The notes under the pieces: model-generated
The model's input: only the letters and a program-made list of their open reading frames with translations
Database searches by the model: none
What the model was told of the DNA's origin: nothing
In this document: positions 1-6,152 of the stretch, in pieces
How the letters are laid out: the number at the start of each line of letters is the position of its first letter
How positions within the stretch are numbered: position 1 is the first letter of the stretch
NCBI GenBank assembly: GCA_937928585.1
Contig: CALEZK010000094.1
Span: forward strand, 1-13,594
Direction of reading: 5' to 3'
Origin: an uncultured bacterium
Lineage (GTDB): Bacteria; Hydrogenedentota; Hydrogenedentia; Hydrogenedentales; SLHB01
DNA length: 13,594 nucleotides
Position numbers and translations under genes: made by a program

Positions 1-323
1 AAATCGACACCACCCTCTCAACTTTTTCTGGTTTTCCCCATCCGCAATCAACCAATCGCTTGGACTTACACACCAAAAATCATTTTTCCCACATCCTCCC
101 CACGCCGAAAAGACCCTTCGTTTCGCGAATCCTGTAAAACACACTGCAACAACCCGCGCACAAAAAGTAGAGACTCACAACCACGGAGCCACGACCCCGA
201 CGACATCGCGTACCCGCACAACAACCCAAGGTCGCGCGCGTATCGCATAGTTCGCTACACTCTGCTGGGGACGAACTCCTTCTGGTTTTCGGTAATGGGC
301 CGCGCTACGCGGGGAGGCTGCAT
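1..323. other. Gene-free upstream region, C-rich and G-poor on the + strand
   Basis: I see no convincing gene here; short reading frames on either strand lack a ribosome site or recognisable protein. Within the first 120 bases I count 46 C against 11 G, with runs such as tttttccc and cctcccc. C-rich, G-poor, weakly structured RNA is the hallmark of Rho utilisation (rut) sites, so this could be the Rho-dependent end of an upstream + strand transcript; that is inference. From about 230 the base use becomes ordinary and leads to the antiporter gene. A TACACT at 256-261 could be a -10 box, but no good -35 sits at the right distance, so I call no promoter. Confidence 0.5.
311..317 (+). promoter_or_regulatory. 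Strong Shine-Dalgarno that selects a CTG start for the antiporter
   Basis: GGGGAGG lies 6 bases before CTG at 324. In-frame translation from that CTG gives a hydrophilic start followed by a leucine-rich hydrophobic stretch, as expected for the first helix of a CPA2 antiporter. The next usual-type start, TTG at 369, lies inside that helix and has no comparable ribosome site. No in-frame ATG or GTG exists between 204 and 369. Confidence 0.6.
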
Positions 324-2009
324 CTGAACGCGCACGATTACACGCTCCTGCTGCTGTCACTGGGGATCTTGCTGACTGTCTCCCGGATGTTCGGTGAAAT
401 CGCCGACAAACTGGGCCAGCCGACGGTGCTCGGCGAAATCACCGCGGGCATTCTCCTCGGGCCAACGCTCCTGGGCCGCCTCGCGCCGGATCTCGCCACC
501 ACGTTGTTCCCCCTCGCAGGTCCGCGTGCCACTGTTCTGGAAGGGCTGTTTCTCTTATCCATTGTGTTGTTCATGCTCGTAGCCGGCTTGGAGGTGGACC
601 TCTCCACCGCGATTCGGCAGGGCAGAACCGCCGCGATTGTCGGCACCGCGGGTATCGCATTGCCGTTTGTACTGGGTTTTGGAGCAGCCTGGTTTGCCCC
701 GGCCTGGCTCGGCTACCACGAAGGGTCCACCGTATTTGTTTTCGCGCTGTTCATTGCGACCGCGCTTTCCATCTCCGCGCTTCCGGTAATCGCAAAAACG
801 CTGATGGATCTCGGGCTTTATTACTCCGATCTCGGCATGATTGTGATTTCAGCCGCGATCTTCAGCGACATTTTCGGCTGGATGCTGTTCGCGCTCATCC
901 TCGGATTGATGGGTGTCGACACGGGCTACACCACCAGCATCGGAGCGACCATTGCCCTTGTCGTCGGTTTCGCCGTATTCATGCTCACCGCCGTGCGCTG
1001 GGTCATTCACCGCACCCTGCCGTGGGTCCAGGCCCACACAAGTTTTCCCGGCGGCGTATTGGGTCTGGCCCTCGCCACGGCGCTGTGCGGCGCGGCCTTC
1101 ACCGAGTGGGCCGGCGTCCACGCAATCTTTGGCGCGTTTCTCGCCGGTGTCGCCATCGGCGATTCCGCCCACCTGCGCAACCATACGCGCACCATCATCC
1201 GGCAATTCATTTCGTTCTTCTTCGCGCCGCTGTTCTTCGCATCTATCGGACTTAAAGTCGATTTCTTCACGCATTTCGATTTCCTATTGGTCGCAATCGT
1301 CGTTGTATTGGCCTGTGTGGGAAAGATTCTTGCCTGCGGTTTCGCGGGCGTCGTCGCGGGCATGCCCAAGCGCGAAGCCTGGGCCGTTGGCTTCGCGCTG
1401 AATGCGCGCGGCGCAATGGAGATCATTCTCGGATCTTTGGCGCTGCGCTACGGCGTGATTAACGAACCGCTCTTCGTCGCGCTCGTTGTGATGGCGCTCG
1501 CAACCTCCATGCTCAGCGGCGTAGCCATTCCCGCGGTGCTGAAACGCGCGAAGTCGCGCCGGATAGAAGACTACCTGTCCGCCCGGTCCTATGTGGGTGA
1601 TCTCAAGGCCACCACCACTGCGGGCGTTATCGACGAACTCTCCGGCGTCATGGCGGACGTCGCGGGCGTTTCGCGCGAATCCCTCACGCGCGCCGTCATG
1701 GATCGCGAACAAATCATTTCCACCGCGCTCGGCAATGGCGTTGCCGTGCCGCACGCGCGGATCGCCGATGCCCAGGCCTTCTGCCTCGGTGTCGGAATCT
1801 CCCATCGCGGCCTCGACGTCAACGCGCCGGACGGCCAACCCGCGCACGTGTTCTTCTTCATCGTCTCGCCAAAAAATGATGATGGCGCCCAACTCGAATT
1901 GCTCGCAGACATTGCCGATCGGTTCATGGACCCGACGTTTCACGAAAAACTCTGTCAAACAGCCTCGTATACGGAATTCCTGGCTGTGTTGCGCACGCGC
2001 GGCGACTGA
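324..2009 (+). CDS. CPA2-family cation/proton antiporter fused to a PTS EIIA-like domain
   Basis: This is an inner-membrane monovalent cation/proton antiporter (KefB/NapA-like fold). The first ~385 residues are mostly hydrophobic helices with family marks: GQPTVLGEITAGILLGPTLLG near the N-terminus, the ATALSISALPVIAK stretch of the unwound core helix, and NARGAMEI near the end of the membrane domain. The usual Asp-Asp of the ion site reads Ser-Asp (S181-D182, counted from CTG 324). After a linker, roughly residues 415-561 form a PTS EIIA type-2-like domain with GVAVPHAR; H477 is at the phosphorylated-histidine position. This suggests transport controlled by a phosphotransferase relay or a degenerate EIIA sensor, but no PTS gene is in the window. 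I prefer the CTG start (561 aa) because the TTG at 369 cuts off the first membrane helix; the conservative alternative is 369-2009 (546 aa). It heads a close run with the TPR gene, 31 bp downstream. Confidence 0.85.
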   Translation: MNAHDYTLLLLSLGILLTVSRMFGEIADKLGQPTVLGEITAGILLGPTLLGRLAPDLATTLFPLAGPRATVLEGLFLLSIVLFMLVAGLEVDLSTAIRQGRTAAIVGTAGIALPFVLGFGAAWFAPAWLGYHEGSTVFVFALFIATALSISALPVIAKTLMDLGLYYSDLGMIVISAAIFSDIFGWMLFALILGLMGVDTGYTTSIGATIALVVGFAVFMLTAVRWVIHRTLPWVQAHTSFPGGVLGLALATALCGAAFTEWAGVHAIFGAFLAGVAIGDSAHLRNHTRTIIRQFISFFFAPLFFASIGLKVDFFTHFDFLLVAIVVVLACVGKILACGFAGVVAGMPKREAWAVGFALNARGAMEIILGSLALRYGVINEPLFVALVVMALATSMLSGVAIPAVLKRAKSRRIEDYLSARSYVGDLKATTTAGVIDELSGVMADVAGVSRESLTRAVMDREQIISTALGNGVAVPHARIADAQAFCLGVGISHRGLDVNAPDGQPAHVFFFIVSPKNDDGAQLELLADIADRFMDPTFHEKLCQTASYTEFLAVLRTRGD

Positions 2010-2040
2010 TTTCGCCCTGTGGTAAACTGGTAATGACGTT

Positions 2041-2517
2041 ATGGACAAGCATGTATCCAAAACTGCACGGACCTTGCTCAAGAACGTTGCCACGCGACTT
2101 AAGCGCGTGGCGCTTGGGCGTGAATCCTTGCGCGACGCCTTCGACGGAATAACCGACGACGCCGACCGCCTGAAGCGCGCGGCAAAAGGCGCCAAGGCGC
2201 CCGGCAGCCATCACAAGGCTTCGCAATATGTCGAAAAAGGTCGCCGCGCATACAACGACAAGAATTATGAAATGGCCGAAGACTTTTTCCGCAGGGCCAT
2301 CATCGAGGACCCGCAGTACGCGCTGGCCTTTACCTATCTGGGTTCCACCCTCTACAACCTCCAGCGAATCAGCGACGCGACGCACATGTGGATGAAGGCG
2401 ATTGAACTCGAACCGGGCTCGGACGCCGCGCGAAAAGCTGAGCAGCGCCTTAGAAAGGTCAAGTCTCGCAAGGACGCCGTCATCGCCGATATCGAACGGA
2501 GCATTCGCGGCGATTAG
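2041..2517 (+). CDS. Small TPR-repeat protein
   Basis: A 158-residue soluble protein with no signal peptide or membrane helix. The N-terminal ~55 residues are strongly basic and probably helical. Two tetratricopeptide repeats follow, at about residues 59-92 (GRRAYNDKNYEMAEDFFRRA, ending in the characteristic DPQYA) and 93-126 (ending in AIELEPGSD). The tail is lysine/arginine-rich. TPR pairs normally mediate protein-protein contacts; the partner cannot be told from the sequence. It lies between the antiporter and the dehydrogenase with gaps of 31 and 21 bp, so co-transcription is likely. No Shine-Dalgarno precedes the ATG. Instead TGGTAAACT (2020-2028), an extended -10-like motif, lies only 12 bases upstream, so an internal promoter giving a very short leader is possible. 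Confidence 0.8.
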   Translation: MDKHVSKTARTLLKNVATRLKRVALGRESLRDAFDGITDDADRLKRAAKGAKAPGSHHKASQYVEKGRRAYNDKNYEMAEDFFRRAIIEDPQYALAFTYLGSTLYNLQRISDATHMWMKAIELEPGSDAARKAEQRLRKVKSRKDAVIADIERSIRGD

Positions 2518-2538
2518 TCGCCCGCGATTGGCGTGCAC

Positions 2539-3699
2539 ATGGATTACGATTCCATCCCAACGTTTCGCTTTTTCGTGCCCACGGATATCGTGTTTGGTAA
2601 TGGTGTTTTTGACCAGCTCGGCGCGCATTCCAAAAAGTGGGGCGCAAAACCGCTCATCGTCACGGGGAAACGTTCCGCCCGCGCAGCGGGCCTGCTCGAC
2701 CGCGCGCTCACCCAACTGCCCGGTGCACGCCTCTTCGACGCCATCGACGAAAATCCGGATACCGCGATTTGTGAAAGGGGCGCGCAGGTGTGTCGCGAGC
2801 ATGGGTGCGACGTAATCGTCGCAATCGGCGGCGGAAGCCCGATTGACGCCGCGAAGGCCATCGCCGTCATGGCGCGAAACGACGGCCCATGCGAAACATT
2901 CTTTGGCGCCGACCGCTATGCCCATGCGCCCCTGCCCATCATCGCGGTCCCAACTACCGCGGGCACGGGCAGCGAAGTCACGCCATACGCAGTGATCGTC
3001 GATACGGTAACGAATTCGAAACGGTCCATCTCCGGCGCGGCATTGTTTCCACGCGTCGCGCTGCTGGATCCGTCAACAACGGCTACGATGCCCCGAAGTG
3101 TCACCATCGCTACGGGCCTGGATGCGCTCAGCCAGGCGATGGAAGGCATCGTGTCGCGGAAATCAACGCCCATGGGCGACACCCTTGCGCTGGACGCAAT
3201 CCGTCGCGTGCGCGTTCACCTGCCCGCTGCCGCCGACGGTGACCCCGCCGCCCGATCCGAAATGTTATACGCAGCGATGCTGTCCGGCTGCGTCATCGCG
3301 CAGAGCGGCACAACCCTCGTTCACGGCATGGGCTATCACTACACCCTCGCATGCGGCATCGCGCACGGCCTCGCGAATGCCCTCCTCCTTACCCCGCTCT
3401 TCCTACATAACGCCCGGTGCGCCCCTGATCGCGCCGCGGCCATCGCGCAGGCCTTCGGCGAGCATGGTGGTGATCCCGGCCCCGCCATCGCCCGGTCCCT
3501 GCACGCCCTATTTCACCGGCTTGAGCTGTCCCCCGCGGCGAAAGACCACGGCGTGAAGCCCGATCAGCTCGAGCTGTTCGCCAGGGACGTCGCCTCCGAC
3601 CCTTACCGATTTCGCAACCAACTCGGTGAAATCTCGAAAGACTCGATTCTCGGGTTCTACCGCCAGTCCTTTCACGGCAATCTTTCCGAAATTCAGTAA
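2539..3699 (+). CDS. Iron-containing (group III) alcohol dehydrogenase
   Basis: An NAD(P)-dependent oxidoreductase of the Fe-ADH superfamily (FucO, 1,3-propanediol dehydrogenase relatives) interconverting an alcohol and an aldehyde or ketone; the substrate cannot be assigned. The Rossmann-like N-terminal half carries the cofactor motif IAIGGGSPIDAAKA and AVPTTAGTGSEVT. The C-terminal helical half carries the metal site. Counted from ATG 2539, FucO ligand positions are D195, Q199, H262 and H276, so one histidine is glutamine (DALSQAMEG). The length of 386 aa is typical. GTG at 2533 is two codons upstream in frame; I prefer ATG because MDYDSIPTFRFFVP aligns with family starts, though neither has a clear ribosome site. 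The gene closes the run begun by the antiporter, and its stop codon lies inside a palindrome. Confidence 0.88.
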   Translation: MDYDSIPTFRFFVPTDIVFGNGVFDQLGAHSKKWGAKPLIVTGKRSARAAGLLDRALTQLPGARLFDAIDENPDTAICERGAQVCREHGCDVIVAIGGGSPIDAAKAIAVMARNDGPCETFFGADRYAHAPLPIIAVPTTAGTGSEVTPYAVIVDTVTNSKRSISGAALFPRVALLDPSTTATMPRSVTIATGLDALSQAMEGIVSRKSTPMGDTLALDAIRRVRVHLPAAADGDPAARSEMLYAAMLSGCVIAQSGTTLVHGMGYHYTLACGIAHGLANALLLTPLFLHNARCAPDRAAAIAQAFGEHGGDPGPAIARSLHALFHRLELSPAAKDHGVKPDQLELFARDVASDPYRFRNQLGEISKDSILGFYRQSFHGNLSEIQ

Positions 3700-3748
3700 G
3701 TTACTGAATTTAAATACTTTATGACTATTTCGGAATTCTTTCTGAAAT
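3684..3748. repeat. Three copies of a 9-mer TTCYGAAAT in alternating orientation
   Basis: The copies are ttccgaaat at 3684-3692 (+), atttcggaa at 3727-3735 (the inverse of the first, exact) and ttctgaaat at 3740-3748 (+, one change). The first two form a 9-bp inverted repeat enclosing most of the 23-bp palindrome, so the two hairpins cannot form together. The third copy can pair with the second except at one base. Such spacing fits either alternative RNA structures or an array of regulator sites ahead of the kinase promoter; which one is inference. Confidence 0.6.
3689..3711. repeat. 23-bp palindrome over the dehydrogenase stop codon
   Basis: Two perfect 11-bp arms (left aaattcagtaa, right ttactgaattt) flank a single G at 3700. 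The left arm contains the TAA stop of the dehydrogenase. The stem is AT-rich and has no clean T-run after it, so it is a weak intrinsic terminator at best; it could instead bind a dimeric regulator. It competes with an outer repeat that reuses bases 3689-3692. Confidence 0.7.
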
Positions 3749-3763
3749 CCCCACCATTCGAAT

Positions 3764-3777
3764 CAAGTAAATACTTG
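3764..3777. promoter_or_regulatory. Candidate operator palindrome overlapping the kinase promoter
   Basis: CAAGTA-AA-TACTTG is a perfect 6-bp inverted repeat with a 2-base centre. Its last three bases are the first three of the -35 hexamer at 3775-3780. A protein bound here would be positioned to block or recruit RNA polymerase. The symmetry and overlap are seen directly; binding is inferred. Confidence 0.5.
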
Positions 3778-3803
3778 ACATAGTGACAAATTCTTGCTAA
3801 ATT
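3775..3803 (+). promoter_or_regulatory. Near-consensus sigma70 promoter for the kinase pair
   Basis: TTGACA (3775-3780) is a perfect -35. After exactly 17 bases comes TAAATT (3798-3803) as -10, preceded by TGC (3795-3797), the extended -10 element. Transcription would start near 3810, leaving about 54 bases of leader before ATG 3864. The region is clearly more AT-rich than the genes on both sides. Confidence 0.75.
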
Positions 3804-3863
3804 CACCACAACGCCGTAAATGCCTACAATCAATTCAATCGCCTTGTAAGGTCAACACTACAT

Positions 3864-6131
3864 ATGGTACCCCCAAAGTCAGGTCATGCCTCGCTCATCG
3901 GCTCAGCTTTCGGCGGGTATGAAGTCCAAGCCCTCATCGGCCGCGGCGCCATGGGCACCGTATACCTCGCCCGCGATATCGCGCTGAACCGTCAAGTTGC
4001 CCTGAAAGTACTGCTCGGCAGCATTGCGCGCAATCCGTCCATGGTCCGCAGTTTCTACCGCGAGGCCCAGGCCGCTGCCCCGCTCCGCCATCCCGGAATC
4101 GTCCGAGTCTACTCTGCGGGCATCGAAGGCGGCACTCCCTATATTGCAATGGAATACGTCGCCGGGGAACCCCTTGATCGCTTCCTGCGCCGCAAAGGCC
4201 AGGTCTCCTGGCAAGCTGCGCTCTACGTCGGCGGCCAGGTTGCCGCCGCGCTGCAATGCGCGCACGACGCCGGCATTATTCACCGCGACGTGAAGCCCGC
4301 AAATATTCTGCTCGACCGGCAAGGCCGCGTGCGCCTCGCCGACTTCGGAATCGCGCGCGTTCGCGCGATGGAACAGGGCAGCGGCGAAGCAGGGATCATC
4401 GGCACGCCGCAGTACATGAGCCCCGAACAGTGCGCAGGCGAGGAAGTTTCTGCAAAGGCCGATCTCTATTCACTCGGTGTTACGCTCTACCAGATGATCT
4501 CGGGAGAAACGCCATTCCAGGCAAATTCTCCGCAAGCGTTGATGCGCAAGATTGCATCTGAAGCCGCGCCAAGATTGAATCGCGTGCGCGATGATGTTCC
4601 CGACGATGTCGCGCGCTTGATCGCGCATTTGCTTGAAAAAAATGAAGCTGACCGGCCGGCGGATGCAGCGCAAGTCTGCCAGACCATTGAGCGCTTGCAG
4701 TGCGAAGACGGCGGACGCTCCGCGATTCCGCAGGCGCTTGCCGCCTACGTTCGCGAGCAGGCGCAAGACTCGCCGCTTCGGTTGATGACGCCTCCACCCT
4801 CAAAGGACAAGTCGAAAACGGTTCGTCCCGAAACCGCTGTTGTTCCAGGATTCAGCAAACGATGGTTGGCGTTTTCCTGCGTGGCGTTTGCGACGCTCGC
4901 ATGCATCGCTGGTGCGTCCGTCTGGTTTGGCATGCAGGATTCACGACCCGCGGCGCCCGCGCATGTGATGAACGCAAGCCGCTTTCAACCGCAGCCTGAC
5001 GGCAGCATGATCGCGGAACTACCGGTGCCCGCGTACACCGCGGTCCGGCTGGGCTGGGCAGGCGCCGAACCTGCGCTTCTCGTCGAGGTGCAAGGCATGG
5101 AGCATCTGATGTCGCGCGGCAGCGCGGGCATTCTCGCGTTTGCTCCCGAATCGAAACAGTGCATGAACATTGCAACGCCCGCGGGCGCTTCGCTCGCCGA
5201 AGGAATCGACAGCGCGCGCGCCTATCCGCTGGCGCTGAGTAGTGGCCAACGATCGGCCTCCACAACGCCCACGATTCTGCTCGCGCAGCGCGGCGCCAAC
5301 AACGCGAAATCCACCGGCCTGGTATTCGCGCAACGATGGAATGAAGCCGCTCCATCCATCAATCCGCTTGCAACATACGAATCCACGGCACCCGGCACGG
5401 CGCCGTGGCATAGCGCGGATGCGCGTGCCATGCACGCAGTGCTTCGGCCTGATGGCGGCGCGGTGTGCGCGATTATTGAGAATGCGGACGGCACAAACTA
5501 TTTGGCGGAACAACGCGTCAACGGTGGTTCGCCACTGCAAAAACTGACGGGCACCGGCGCGCGAATTCTGCCGCACTCGGTTCAGTACGCGCCGGACGGA
5601 ACCCGCGTCTACTACATGCGTCAGGACAATGCCGGCAAGCAGGAACTCTGGAGCACGCCGGTGGCGGGCACGGATAGCACACTGCTGATGGTTGGTTATT
5701 TCGATGGCGGCGTCGCGATTAGCCCGGACGGGTCGCGAATCGCCACCGCATGGAGCACCACGGCTGCAGAGCAAGCGGAACTTCGCGTTATCGACGCGAA
5801 AGACGGCACGATTCTGCATCGCCTCGATCCCGGCACTGTTGGGCACGACGCATGGGCTCACACCGCAGATCGCTTGCTGATCGCCGCGCGCGGCGATGAC
5901 CGCATCCGGCAACTGCAACTCATCGACCCTGAGAATCCTGCCACGCGACGCGTGCTGACTTCTTTGCCGGGCGGCGTGGGCAAGGCGACGGCGCTGTCCG
6001 CGGATGGCAGATGGGCCGCCGGCATTGCCGAAGGCGGCAGCGGCGTGCGCGTGGTATTCGTCGATCTAAATGATCCCGAATCAACGCGCACGGCGGCGCG
6101 AACAACTGCAACGGACGTCAACCGCTTGTAA
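3864..6131 (+). CDS. Transmembrane Ser/Thr protein kinase with C-terminal propeller-like domain (kinase 1)
   Basis: A 755-residue Hanks-type kinase. Domains in order: kinase, residues ~19-280, with Gly loop GRGAMGTVY (26-34), catalytic K48, HRDVKPAN (H140-N147; D142 is the base), DFG at 160-162 and GTPQYMSPEQ in the activation segment, so all catalytic residues are present. A linker to ~332 and a single membrane helix at ~334-356 follow. A ~400-residue region, predicted outside the cytoplasm, carries PD40/WD40-like blocks near 574 (YAPDGTRVYYMR), 618 (ISPDGSRIATAW) and 710 (LSADGRWAAG). The protein would sense something at the cell surface or in the periplasm and phosphorylate cytoplasmic targets; ligand and targets are unknown. 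An AAGG at 3848-3851 is a weak ribosome site. It is first of two paralogous kinase genes under the promoter at 3775-3803. Confidence 0.9.
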   Translation: MVPPKSGHASLIGSAFGGYEVQALIGRGAMGTVYLARDIALNRQVALKVLLGSIARNPSMVRSFYREAQAAAPLRHPGIVRVYSAGIEGGTPYIAMEYVAGEPLDRFLRRKGQVSWQAALYVGGQVAAALQCAHDAGIIHRDVKPANILLDRQGRVRLADFGIARVRAMEQGSGEAGIIGTPQYMSPEQCAGEEVSAKADLYSLGVTLYQMISGETPFQANSPQALMRKIASEAAPRLNRVRDDVPDDVARLIAHLLEKNEADRPADAAQVCQTIERLQCEDGGRSAIPQALAAYVREQAQDSPLRLMTPPPSKDKSKTVRPETAVVPGFSKRWLAFSCVAFATLACIAGASVWFGMQDSRPAAPAHVMNASRFQPQPDGSMIAELPVPAYTAVRLGWAGAEPALLVEVQGMEHLMSRGSAGILAFAPESKQCMNIATPAGASLAEGIDSARAYPLALSSGQRSASTTPTILLAQRGANNAKSTGLVFAQRWNEAAPSINPLATYESTAPGTAPWHSADARAMHAVLRPDGGAVCAIIENADGTNYLAEQRVNGGSPLQKLTGTGARILPHSVQYAPDGTRVYYMRQDNAGKQELWSTPVAGTDSTLLMVGYFDGGVAISPDGSRIATAWSTTAAEQAELRVIDAKDGTILHRLDPGTVGHDAWAHTADRLLIAARGDDRIRQLQLIDPENPATRRVLTSLPGGVGKATALSADGRWAAGIAEGGSGVRVVFVDLNDPESTRTAARTTATDVNRL

Positions 6132-6139
6132 GCGGTATC

Positions 6140-6146
6140 GGAAGGA
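6140..6146 (+). promoter_or_regulatory. Shine-Dalgarno of kinase 2
   Basis: GGAAGGA lies 6 bases before ATG 6153 and 9 before a second in-frame ATG at 6156, and falls within the 21-bp gap after kinase 1. It supports co-transcription with independent translation initiation of the second gene, and it is much stronger than the site of kinase 1. Confidence 0.7.
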
Positions 6147-6152
6147 CGCGAG

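Noticed and set aside
1284..2925. Two long minus-strand open frames (about 300 and 330 codons) opposite the antiporter, TPR and dehydrogenase genes
   Set aside because: The + strand proteins have clear family motifs; the minus-strand translations are Arg/His/Ala-rich without domains.
3689..3711. Intrinsic terminator of the dehydrogenase gene
   Set aside because: The stem is AT-rich and there is no T-run, so I list it as a palindrome of unknown role rather than a terminator.
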